64,000 nucleotides of DNA from Hymenobacter terricola (GTDB taxonomy: Bacteria > Bacteroidota > Bacteroidia > Cytophagales > Hymenobacteraceae): positions 124,001 through 188,000 of the forward strand of contig NZ_JAGEMO020000009.1 of assembly GCF_017921975.2 (NCBI RefSeq), in the 5' to 3' direction. The translations under genes were made by a program, and so were the position numbers. Below are positions 8,917-16,597 of the stretch, piece after piece (positions within the stretch are counted from its first letter, which is position 1; each line of letters begins with the position of its first letter). The notes below the pieces were generated by a model that did no database searches, had not been told where the DNA came from, and worked only from the letters and a program-made list of their open reading frames with translations.

Positions 8917-9708
8917 TTAATGCACCCCGATATCGGACTGGACCTTGCGGAACAGGCAGTGCGGAAACAGGGTAATGCCAATGGTGGTATAGCCCCGGCT
9001 TTGTTTCAGGTCGCGCACCCCGGCAGGGTAGCTGGTGTTGGTGTCTTTTTCATTGTAGCCGAACGTGCCCGAGGTGCCCCACGCCACTTGCAGCTGCACT
9101 GGCCGGTCCTCGGTAGGGCCGTCGCCCAAGCGCACGCGCATAAAAAACATGGGCTCGCTGCGGGTCATGCGGCCGAGGTCCACGGGCGTGCTCTGGTCGG
9201 TCAGGTTCGTGAAATTTACCTGCGTGACGCGGTAGGCGGCCCCTACGGAAACGGTGTTGCTGGCCTGCAAGGTGCCGTATACTTCGCCAAATACCTTGTT
9301 GTAGCGCGCATCAAATTCGTGCCGCGTGGGATAGCCAAAAATAAACCCTCCCGTGGAGTAGGCCGCCGCGCTCTGGGCTTGCCCAAAACCGCCCAGCGCG
9401 CCCACCAGCCACTGGTCGCCCAGCCGCCAGCAGGTGCCCACGCCGAGGTCGTATTGGTGCCCGCGGTAGTAGGTGCTGTCCTTCGTGTCGTCGCGCAGGG
9501 TGCTGTAAGATGCCAGCACCAGCAGGTGCCGCACCGGCGAGTAGGTACCGGCCACTTCGACCCGGCCGTTGAGGTAGGTGCTGCCGGTGACTTCTGCCTG
9601 CTTTTTGTCGGTAATCTGCGGGGCCGCGCACTGCATGGGCATGTACACCACGCAACTGCTAAGCAGGAAGCTGTAGCCGGCTATTACCAGCGTAAAGGTG
9701 AGTTTCAT
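8917..9708 (-). CDS. Predicted lipoprotein of unknown function
   Basis: The 263-residue product has a lipoprotein-type signal (FLLSSC, Cys about 19). The rest alternates hydrophobic and polar residues with many Gly and Tyr and ends in a Phe-containing strand, suggesting a small beta-barrel or beta-sandwich envelope protein. It resembles the next gene upstream (9861-10658) in length, lipobox, the G-YS-VRH-LV-AS-type strand and the V-RVTQVNF/LRVNQVRF strand, so the two are probably paralogues. The function is not known. Confidence 0.65.
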   Translation of the reverse strand: MKLTFTLVIAGYSFLLSSCVVYMPMQCAAPQITDKKQAEVTGSTYLNGRVEVAGTYSPVRHLLVLASYSTLRDDTKDSTYYRGHQYDLGVGTCWRLGDQWLVGALGGFGQAQSAAAYSTGGFIFGYPTRHEFDARYNKVFGEVYGTLQASNTVSVGAAYRVTQVNFTNLTDQSTPVDLGRMTRSEPMFFMRVRLGDGPTEDRPVQLQVAWGTSGTFGYNEKDTNTSYPAGVRDLKQSRGYTTIGITLFPHCLFRKVQSDIGVH

Positions 9709-9860
9709 TTATTCTTTGTAGTAGAAGGAGTAGGGCTAAGGTACTTGGTTTTGCGGGTGAACGGACAACTTCGAGCCGTGGCTTTCAGGCATGATTTGGG
9801 GGCGCTCAACGATGCCTGCTGCTGGCCGTCCATCAAATGCCAGGTACCCGAGGCAATGGT

Positions 9861-10658
9861 TTAGTTGGGTTTTACCGGGCAAAAAGCCAGGCCTACTCCC
9901 ACCCGCAACGGCGCGCTGGGAAAAGCCTGCTTATCCGTGACGCCCATTACCGCAAAATCGTAGCTGGCGGTAGCCTGCCAGCTTAGCCGGCGCCACAAGT
10001 GCTGTTGCGCTACTACCGAAGTTTGCAGGTAGTATTGCGCGGGCAGGGGCTGTGCTACGCCGTTAAGCGTCAAATCAGCGAATCGCACTTGGTTTACACG
10101 CAGGGTGGCTCCCCATTCCAGCGATGGTTTGCGGGCATCGGGCCACCAAATCGTGGCTTGGGCAAACCGGGTAGTGTAGTAGCCCAGCAGTTCCGGCACG
10201 GGTATCGGCCGGCCCCCCGACCCTCCGCCGGGGACCGGTACCAAAACCCCAACATTGAGGCCATCCGAATCAAAGCGCCCGTAGCGGTAGCCCCGCGCCC
10301 GACCAGCGCCAACGGAGGCGCTAAGCCAGGCTTGCTTCAGGGCTATATAACCGCCGATTCCTGTCTCAAACTGCCGGGTGCGGGCGTACCCTTTGCTACT
10401 GTCCCGCTCGGTGTTGTAACCGTTCAGCCCGCCACTTGCAAAGAGCAATGCGTGCGATACCGGCGACACAATGACGGAGCCTTGCACCCCTTGAGGAAAC
10501 TGCCAGTTGCCGGCCGCTGCCACTTCGCCCGCCTCACGCACGGCCGGCAGCGTAGTCAGCAGCGGTTGGTACAGGGTGCAGCCGCCCACCCCCAGTAGTA
10601 GCCACGCAAGTCCAGACCTGTGAAGAAATTGGCAGTTGAAGCGTCTCATGGTGGCCAT
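9861..10658 (-). CDS. Predicted lipoprotein of unknown function, paralogue of 8917-9708
   Basis: The 265-residue product (Met4 may be the true start) carries a lipobox-like LLGVGGC. Shared features with the downstream neighbour are the VSHALLFASGGL strand near residue 70, the FETGIGGYIALKQAW segment, the LRVNQVRF strand and a final VGVGLAFCP strand. A Gly/Pro-rich loop (PVPGGGSGGRPIPVP) sits near residue 145. Both are probably outer-membrane-associated and beta-rich. The two genes are 152 bases apart and same-strand. Confidence 0.6.
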   Translation of the reverse strand: MATMRRFNCQFLHRSGLAWLLLGVGGCTLYQPLLTTLPAVREAGEVAAAGNWQFPQGVQGSVIVSPVSHALLFASGGLNGYNTERDSSKGYARTRQFETGIGGYIALKQAWLSASVGAGRARGYRYGRFDSDGLNVGVLVPVPGGGSGGRPIPVPELLGYYTTRFAQATIWWPDARKPSLEWGATLRVNQVRFADLTLNGVAQPLPAQYYLQTSVVAQQHLWRRLSWQATASYDFAVMGVTDKQAFPSAPLRVGVGLAFCPVKPN

Positions 10659-10827
10659 AGCGAATGAAAAGATATCGGCTAAGCTAAGCTTCTATTTCAG
10701 CGGGAGCTAACTGATTTTTGCTTTGTAAGGACTTTGAATTTACTGATTTAGCAGGTGGAAAGAGCCGTTTCTACCTATTGAATCCAGATTCCAACCCGGT
10801 TTTTATGACTTTTGAAAAAAGGGAGCC

Positions 10828-10873
10828 ATAAAAAGAAGCCCCCGCGACTTCCGTTGCGGGGGCTTCTTTTTAT
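10828..10873. terminator. Rho-independent terminator downstream of rny
   Basis: The hairpin AAAAAGAAGCCCCCGC ... GCGGGGGCTTCTTTTT has an 11-base loop and A/T runs at both ends. It ends the minus-strand pheT-to-rny block. Confidence 0.85.
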
Positions 10874-10909
10874 CCGCTTCAGCGCACAAGCTGAAGTATG
10901 TGCTACACG

Positions 10910-12598
10910 CTATTTAGCGTAGGCCACGGCACGCATCTCCCGAATTACGGTGATTTTAATCTGGCCGGGGTACTGCATTTCCTTCTCGATTTTTTGCGAG
11001 ATTTCAAAGCTAAGCTCGGCGGCGCGCTCGTCGGTCACGTTCTCGGCGTCCACCATCACGCGCAGCTCGCGGCCGGCCTGGATGGCGAAGCACTGGTTCA
11101 CGCCCTTGAAGCCGTTGGCGGTTTCTTCCAGCTGCTTGAGGCGCTTGATGTAGCTCTCCATCATCTCGCGGCGGGCGCCGGGGCGCGAGCCCGAGATGGC
11201 GTCGCAAGCCTGCACGAGCGGCGAAATCATGGCCGTCATCTCAATCTCGTCGTGGTGGGCGCCGATGGCATTCACCACGTCGGGGTGCTCTTTCCACTTC
11301 TTGGCCATCTCCATGCCCAAGATGGCGTGGGGCAGCTCGGGCTCCTCAGTGCTCACCTTGCCGATGTCGTGCAGCAGGCCCGCGCGCTTGGCTTTCTTCA
11401 CGTCGAGGCCCATCTCGGCGGCCATGGTGGCGCAGAGGTTGGCTACTTCGCGGCTGTGTTGCAGCAGGTTCTGGCCGTAGCTGGAGCGGAAACGCATCCG
11501 GCCCACCATCTTAATCAGCTCCGGATGCAGGCCGTGAATGCCGAGGTCGATGATGGTTTTTTCCCCGATTTCGATGATTTCCTCCTCGATGTTCTTGCGG
11601 GTTTTGGCCACAATTTCCTCCACGCGGGCCGGGTGAATGCGGCCGTCCTTCACCAGCAAGTGCAGCGAGAGGCGGGCAATTTCGCGCCGCACCGGGTCGA
11701 AGCCCGAAATGATGATGGCCTCCGGGGTGTCGTCCACGATGATTTCCACGCCCGTCGCCGCTTCCAGCGCCCGGATGTTGCGGCCCTCGCGGCCGATGAT
11801 TTTGCCCTTCACATCGTCGCTCTCGATGTTGAAAATCGACACGCAGTTCTCAATGGCGTGCTCCGAGGCAGTGCGCTGAATCGTTTCCAGCACAATCTTC
11901 TTGGCATCCTTGGTCGCCGTGAGTTTGGCCTGCGCCACGGTGTCCTTGATGTAGGAGCTGGCCTGAATCTGGGCCTCGTTCTTCAGCGAATCCACCAGCT
12001 GTTCGCGGGCCTCGGCGGCGGTCAGGTTGGCAATGGTTTCGAGCTGTCGCTGCACCGAATGGAGCTGCTCATCGGCGTCTTTCTGCTTGGCTTCCAGCTC
12101 GGCTATCGCCTCTTCGTGGTCGGCGCGGCGCTTCTCCGACTGGCTTTCCAACTTGTCGCGCAGCTGCTGGGTATCGGCCTGGATTTTCTCGCGGGTGCGC
12201 TCCAGGTCGGCTTCTTTTTTCTGCAGCTGCTCCAGCTGGCGCTGAGTGGTATCGGTCAGCAGCTTAATGCTTTGCTCCTGCTCGATGACGCCCTGGCGGC
12301 GCTCGGTCAGCTCTTGGTCGAGGGCCTGCTTGAGGCGGCGGCTTTCCTGGTCAAACTCGTTGCGCAGGTTCTTGAACTTGTTCTTGGACTGCTCCAGGCG
12401 CTCATCGGCCTGCTTTATTTTCTCGTCGCGGAGGCGGTTGCCCTTCTCTTCGGCGTCGCGGATGATTTGTTGGGCGCGGGCCGTGGCCTCGCCTTCATGG
12501 TCCAGCCGGGCTTTGCCGGCCAGCAGCCGGCCCACCACAATGCCCGCCACAAGGGCGACCACGGCGGCCAGCAGACTGTACATTACTAGGGGTGTCAT
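10910..12598 (-). CDS. rny: Ribonuclease Y
   Basis: The 562-residue protein has an N-terminal transmembrane helix (residues 5-28), a long charged coiled coil (about 30-230), a KH RNA-binding domain ([13 protein letters not shown] at 267-279) and an HD hydrolase domain with HDIGK at 410-414. RNase Y is a membrane-anchored endoribonuclease that starts mRNA decay. The coiled coil is somewhat longer than in the usual 510-530 residue enzymes. The gene follows zapA, an arrangement common in Bacteroidota. A perfect 11-bp inverted repeat lies just upstream of the start codon. Confidence 0.95.
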   Translation of the reverse strand: MTPLVMYSLLAAVVALVAGIVVGRLLAGKARLDHEGEATARAQQIIRDAEEKGNRLRDEKIKQADERLEQSKNKFKNLRNEFDQESRRLKQALDQELTERRQGVIEQEQSIKLLTDTTQRQLEQLQKKEADLERTREKIQADTQQLRDKLESQSEKRRADHEEAIAELEAKQKDADEQLHSVQRQLETIANLTAAEAREQLVDSLKNEAQIQASSYIKDTVAQAKLTATKDAKKIVLETIQRTASEHAIENCVSIFNIESDDVKGKIIGREGRNIRALEAATGVEIIVDDTPEAIIISGFDPVRREIARLSLHLLVKDGRIHPARVEEIVAKTRKNIEEEIIEIGEKTIIDLGIHGLHPELIKMVGRMRFRSSYGQNLLQHSREVANLCATMAAEMGLDVKKAKRAGLLHDIGKVSTEEPELPHAILGMEMAKKWKEHPDVVNAIGAHHDEIEMTAMISPLVQACDAISGSRPGARREMMESYIKRLKQLEETANGFKGVNQCFAIQAGRELRVMVDAENVTDERAAELSFEISQKIEKEMQYPGQIKITVIREMRAVAYAK

Positions 12599-12602
12599 AT
12601 AA

Positions 12603-12698
12603 TTATGGTTTTTGAAAGGGTGAAAAAACCATAACCGGGGGAACGGTTTTGCCCGGACTGGGGCGGAAGCGGCCGATTGCCGCGCCGCCCTGCCGGGC
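12603..12698 (-). other. Two strong RNA hairpins in the zapA-rny intergenic region
   Basis: On the minus strand the zapA-rny gap first contains a long interrupted hairpin (12698 to 12651) with three nested stems: GCCCGG/CCGGGC, GGGCGG/CCGCCC and GCGGC/GCCGC around an AATCG loop. It is followed by a perfect 11-bp stem TTATGGTTTTT / AAAAACCATAA (12634 to 12603) that ends 5 bases before the rny ATG. Neither has a terminator-like U run in the transcribed direction. This may be a leader element controlling rny, a processing site, or a small structured RNA. Confidence 0.5.
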
Positions 12699-12730
12699 CA
12701 ACGAGAATATGGGTGCCGGGCGGGGCTAAC

Positions 12731-13024
12731 TCAGCCCGCCAGCACCACGCCGGATAGTAGCTCGTCGAAACGAGCCAGCCGCTCGGTTAGCGCCGCATCG
12801 GTGCCATCCTTTTCCTTACTCACTTTCAATTGGTCGGCCATGGTAGCCAATGCAATCATGGCCAGCAGGTCCTGCTTGTCCTGAATGCCGTAGCCTTCTC
12901 TGAATTCGCGCAGCTTGTCGCCCAGCAGCCGCCCGGCCAGGCGCAGCCGTTCCTCATCCTGCACGTCAACGCGCATGGGATAGTCCCGGTCAGCAATTCG
13001 AATTTTGATGGCTAGTTCGCTCAT
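12731..13024 (-). CDS. zapA: Cell division protein ZapA
   Basis: The 97-residue protein matches ZapA: an N-terminal beta region (IKIRIADRDYPM), an amphipathic helix with EERLRLAGRLL, and a C-terminal coiled coil containing DLLAMIALATMADQL. ZapA bundles FtsZ filaments at the division site. It sits between a coiled-coil gene (13064-13360) and rny. Confidence 0.88.
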   Translation of the reverse strand: MSELAIKIRIADRDYPMRVDVQDEERLRLAGRLLGDKLREFREGYGIQDKQDLLAMIALATMADQLKVSKEKDGTDAALTERLARFDELLSGVVLAG

Positions 13025-13063
13025 AAGGCGGGAGTTACGGCTTGGGAGGGGAGGGTCAGTCGG

Positions 13064-13360
13064 TTAGTCTCTCAAATAGGCAAGACACTTGTCCAGTTCG
13101 CGGATGTATTCGTTGAGGCGCAGTTTTAATTCGTTGGCGTGGGTGGGTTCTCCAGCTATGGTGTGTACAAGTTTAACAATATTTTCCTGGTTTTGATGCT
13201 CCTTAAGTTGCCGGTCCCGTTCGCGCACGTCGGCACGCAGCTGCTGCACGGTGGTGTTGGCATCGGCCAGCTCCTCGCGCAATTGCTGATAGGCAGCCAC
13301 TAAGGTGGTAATCTGCCGCTCCAGGCGGTCGAGTTGGGCAAGCTGTTGGGAAGAGGCCAC
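13064..13360 (-). CDS. Small coiled-coil protein upstream of zapA
   Basis: This 98-residue protein is almost all heptad-type coiled coil (LDRLERQITTLVAAYQQL and following), with a C-terminal LNEYIRELDKCLAYL helix. Bacteroidota often carry such a small coiled-coil gene directly upstream of zapA and near pheT. A role in cell division similar to ZapB is plausible from position and structure only. Confidence 0.7.
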   Translation of the reverse strand: MASSQQLAQLDRLERQITTLVAAYQQLREELADANTTVQQLRADVRERDRQLKEHQNQENIVKLVHTIAGEPTHANELKLRLNEYIRELDKCLAYLRD

Positions 13361-13387
13361 GGGCGAGATAAATTTTGGGTGAAGATA

Positions 13388-13427
13388 AAGCGGGTCCCTG
13401 AAAGCTACGCTTTATCAGGGACCCGCT
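13388..13427 (-). terminator. Likely terminator downstream of the M16 peptidase gene
   Basis: A perfect 12-bp stem (GCGGGTCCCTGA / TCAGGGACCCGC) with a 13-base loop is followed on the minus strand by a TTTATCTT stretch. It would separate the M16 gene from the zapA group. Confidence 0.65.
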
Positions 13428-13502
13428 CGTTACTTACTACTCAGGGAGCTTTGAGAAAGGCGGCTTGCCGATGCCCAAAGTTGGAAGGTGCCGTGGCATG
13501 GC

Positions 13503-16500
13503 CTAGCTTTTTCCTTTCTTCGACTTGGTTTTAAGCTTGCCGCCGTCGTCGGTTTTCGTTTTGAGCTTTTCATCGGCACTGGCGGCGGGCACGGGCTCGG
13601 GCGCGGCCGGGGCCACCGCGGCGGCCACGCGGTTGCCGTCGGCATCCAGTTCCACCACTTCGTAGCCGAGGGCCTGCACGGCGGGCAGCTGCTTTTTGTC
13701 GCCTACCACCACGATGTACATCTTGTCGGCGGGCAGGTATTTCCTGGCCGAAGCCTGCACGTCTTCCTTGGTCAGCTTCTTCAGAATCTGGCTCTGCTCG
13801 TCCACGAAGGTGGTGGGCAGGTTATACTCCACGATGCGGCTCAGGAAGGCGGCTTTCTGCTGGCCGGTTTCGTACTTCAGGGCGTCGCTCTGGCCCACCG
13901 AGGTTTGCACGAAGCGCAGTTCCTCGTCCGAAATCCCGTTGGGGTAATTGGTGATTTCGCTCATGAACTCCTTCACCGACGGAGCCGTAGCATCGGCGCG
14001 CACCCCGGCCCGGGCCGTGAACGGGCCCACGTAGCTCGTGCCGCGGTAGCCGCTGTTGGCGCCGTAGGTGTAGCCCTTGTTCTCGCGCAGGTTCAGGTTG
14101 ATGCGCGAGTTGAAGGCGCCGCCCAGCAGGTAGTTGGCGAGGTAAGCGCGGTAGTAATCACCGGTGGCATCGTAGGGCAGGGCCAGGTAGCCCACCCGGA
14201 TTTCCGACTGCGCCGCGCCGTCCTTGTTCACGAAGTAGATGCGCGTTTTGTCGGGTTGCGTGATGGCCATGCCCGCGGGCAATGTCACGTCTTTCCTGGC
14301 CCAGGCTTTCAGGAAGCCCAACTTGGGCGTGAGGGTGGCCTGGTCCACGTCGCCCACCACGGTGAGGAAGCTCACGTTCGGGGCGTAGTTCTGCTGGTAG
14401 AACTGCTTCACATCGTCGAGGGTAAGGCTGGCGGCGGTGGCGGCCGTGCCGCTGCCCGGGATGCTCATCACGTCGGCAGTGCCGTACAGCAGGCGGTCGT
14501 ACGTTTTATCGGCGATGACCACCGGCTGGGTGTTCTGGTTGGCGATAAGCTCCAGCGTTTGCTTTTTGAGGCGTTCAAAATCAGCCTGGTCGAAGCGCGG
14601 GTGCAGCAGGCGCTGGTCGAGCAGGGCGAGGGTGGCGGGCAGGTTTTTGGTCAGGCTTTGCATGTAGACCGTGGTGCGGTCATCGCCCGAAAATACCTGC
14701 ACGGTGCTGCCCAGCTTGTCGAGCGCCGAAGAAAATTCTTCGCTCGTGTACTTCTCCGACCCTTCATTCAGCAGCTGGGCCGTGAGGCTGGCCACGCCGG
14801 CTTTGGCGGGGTTGGCCTGCTCCAGGCGGTGTCCGCCCTTGATGGTGAGCAGCATGGTCACGGCCGGAATTTCGGTGTTGCGCGTGCCAATGATTTTCAG
14901 GCCGTTGGCGAATTCCTCGCGGTACAGGGCCGGTACTTTGATAACCGGATTGGCACCCGAAGCGGGCTGCTTGTTGCGGTCAAAATTATCCTTGGCCTTC
15001 ACGTAGGTCAGGCCGCTGTACTCGTCTTTGGGGGCTTTGTAGGCCGATTTATCGATGGTGTAGTTATCGGGCTTGGCAGCCACGGCGGTGCCAGTTTTGG
15101 GCAACACGCTCAGAATCACCGCGTGCTTGCCTTTGAGGTACTTGTCGTAAACGCGCTGGATATCCGCCTTGGTCAGGCTTTGCAGGCGCTTGGTTTCGAC
15201 GGTGATGTAGTTGGGGTTGCCAAAGAAAGTCTGGTTGGCGGCGAGCTGGCTCACCTTGCCCTGCACGCTGGCCAAGCCGTTCACGTTCTGGGCTTCGGTC
15301 TGGGCCTTAAAGCGTTGCAGGTCCTCGTCGGTTACGCCTTTTTTCTCGAATTCCTTCAGCGTGTTGCGGATGATGACCTCCGTGCTGTCGAGGGTTTTGC
15401 CGGGGAAGGGCAGCGCGATGAAGGCAAACTGGCCGCCGAGCTCCGAGTTGGACTGGTAGGCCTGCGCCTGGACGGCTTTCTGGCTCTTCACCAGGTTTTT
15501 GTAGAGCAGCGAGTTATTGCCGCCGCCCAGGATTTCGGCCAGCGCGTCGAGCGGCATTTCGTCCGGGTTGCCGTGGGGCACGGTCGGGAACACCACCTGC
15601 AGCATCGGGAAACGCACGTTGTCCTGGTAGCTCACGTAGCGGTCGGCGGTAAGAACGGGGGCGGGCAGCGAGGCCTTGGCCACGGCCGGGCCGCGCTTGA
15701 TGGGGCCGAAATATTTCTCCACCATCTTCACCACTTCGGCGGGTTTCACGTCGCCGCCCACGGTCAGGGTGGCGTCGTTGGGGCCGTACCAGCGCAGGAA
15801 AAAGTTCTTCAGGTCGTCCACGTTCGAACGGTCCAAATCCTCCAGGTAGCCGATGGTGAGCCAGGAGTAGGGGTGGCCGTAGGGGTACAGCGTTTTGCTG
15901 ATGTACTCGCCGGTGAGGCCGTAGGGGCGGTTGTCGTAGTTCTGGCCGCGCTCGTTTTTCACGGTCGAGCGCTGGATTTCAAATTTCTTCTGGCTCACGG
16001 CATCGAGCAGGAAGCCCATGCGGTCGGCCTCCAGCCACAGCCCGGTTTCGAGCTGGTTGCTGGGCAGGGTTTCGAAGTAGTTGGTGCGGTCCTGGTTGGT
16101 GCTGCCGTTCAGGGTGCCGCCGGCGGCCGTCACCAGCTTGAAGTGCTGCTGGTTGCCGACGTGGTCGGAACCCTGGAACATCATGTGCTCAAAGAAGTGA
16201 GCAAAGCCGGACTTGCCGATTTGCTCGCGGGCCGAACCAACGTGGTACGTCACGTCGACGTGCACCAACGGGTCGGAATGGTCCTCGGCCACGATGAGCG
16301 TGAGGCCGTTGGGCAGCACGTACTTCTCGTAGGGAATGACGAGCTGGCCGGGCTGCTTGGTCACCTTCTCCACCAGCTTGGTGCCGCCGGGCGTGGTAGC
16401 GAGGGCCGTTTTGGCCGCCGGGGCTTTGGCCACCGGCTTTTGTTGCGCCAGGCTGGCCGTAGTGGCCAGGGCCAGGCCCAGGGTAGTCAGTAGGCGGAAA

Positions 16501-16505
16501 TTCAT
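13503..16505 (-). CDS. M16 family (pitrilysin-like) metallopeptidase, exported, two-domain
   Basis: The chosen ATG at 16505 gives 1000 residues beginning with a signal peptide (MNFRLLTTLGLALATTASLAQ); an ATG 60 bases upstream would add 20 residues ahead of it. The first M16 domain holds the inverted zinc motif HFFEH at about 103-107, with the distal Glu expected in the following KNERGQ-type helix. A second M16-like half (about residues 500-900) lacks the HxxEH motif, as in other fused M16 proteins. The C terminus is a Lys-rich tail with repeated KLKTK. It probably degrades peptides in the periplasm. The gene separates pheT from the coiled-coil/zapA/rny genes. Confidence 0.9.
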   Translation of the reverse strand: MNFRLLTTLGLALATTASLAQQKPVAKAPAAKTALATTPGGTKLVEKVTKQPGQLVIPYEKYVLPNGLTLIVAEDHSDPLVHVDVTYHVGSAREQIGKSGFAHFFEHMMFQGSDHVGNQQHFKLVTAAGGTLNGSTNQDRTNYFETLPSNQLETGLWLEADRMGFLLDAVSQKKFEIQRSTVKNERGQNYDNRPYGLTGEYISKTLYPYGHPYSWLTIGYLEDLDRSNVDDLKNFFLRWYGPNDATLTVGGDVKPAEVVKMVEKYFGPIKRGPAVAKASLPAPVLTADRYVSYQDNVRFPMLQVVFPTVPHGNPDEMPLDALAEILGGGNNSLLYKNLVKSQKAVQAQAYQSNSELGGQFAFIALPFPGKTLDSTEVIIRNTLKEFEKKGVTDEDLQRFKAQTEAQNVNGLASVQGKVSQLAANQTFFGNPNYITVETKRLQSLTKADIQRVYDKYLKGKHAVILSVLPKTGTAVAAKPDNYTIDKSAYKAPKDEYSGLTYVKAKDNFDRNKQPASGANPVIKVPALYREEFANGLKIIGTRNTEIPAVTMLLTIKGGHRLEQANPAKAGVASLTAQLLNEGSEKYTSEEFSSALDKLGSTVQVFSGDDRTTVYMQSLTKNLPATLALLDQRLLHPRFDQADFERLKKQTLELIANQNTQPVVIADKTYDRLLYGTADVMSIPGSGTAATAASLTLDDVKQFYQQNYAPNVSFLTVVGDVDQATLTPKLGFLKAWARKDVTLPAGMAITQPDKTRIYFVNKDGAAQSEIRVGYLALPYDATGDYYRAYLANYLLGGAFNSRINLNLRENKGYTYGANSGYRGTSYVGPFTARAGVRADATAPSVKEFMSEITNYPNGISDEELRFVQTSVGQSDALKYETGQQKAAFLSRIVEYNLPTTFVDEQSQILKKLTKEDVQASARKYLPADKMYIVVVGDKKQLPAVQALGYEVVELDADGNRVAAAVAPAAPEPVPAASADEKLKTKTDDGGKLKTKSKKGKS

Positions 16506-16534
16506 TTTGCGGGAAAAAGTGAACAAGGGTAGGA

Positions 16535-16577
16535 AAAAGAAGCCGGCAATGCTGTGCGGTTGCACACCATTGCCGGC
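16535..16577 (-). terminator. Terminator downstream of pheT
   Basis: A 10-bp stem GCCGGCAATG / CATTGCCGGC is followed on the minus strand by a pyrimidine-rich TTCTTTTTCC stretch, just after the pheT stop. Confidence 0.7.
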
Positions 16578-16597
16578 CGAAAGGTAGGTTGCCTGAT

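Noticed and set aside
10898..12589. A 563-codon open frame on the plus strand
   Set aside because: It is antisense to rny, with Leu/His/Ala/Gly-rich shadow composition.
12599..12730. 6S RNA gene
   Set aside because: The position is suggestive, but the folding is of nested hairpins without the large central bubble needed for 6S; it is listed only as a structured region.
13488..16493. A 1001-codon open frame on the plus strand
   Set aside because: It is the exact antisense of the M16 peptidase gene and has the Gly/His/Val/Arg-rich composition of a GC-rich shadow; the minus-strand protein has clear catalytic motifs.
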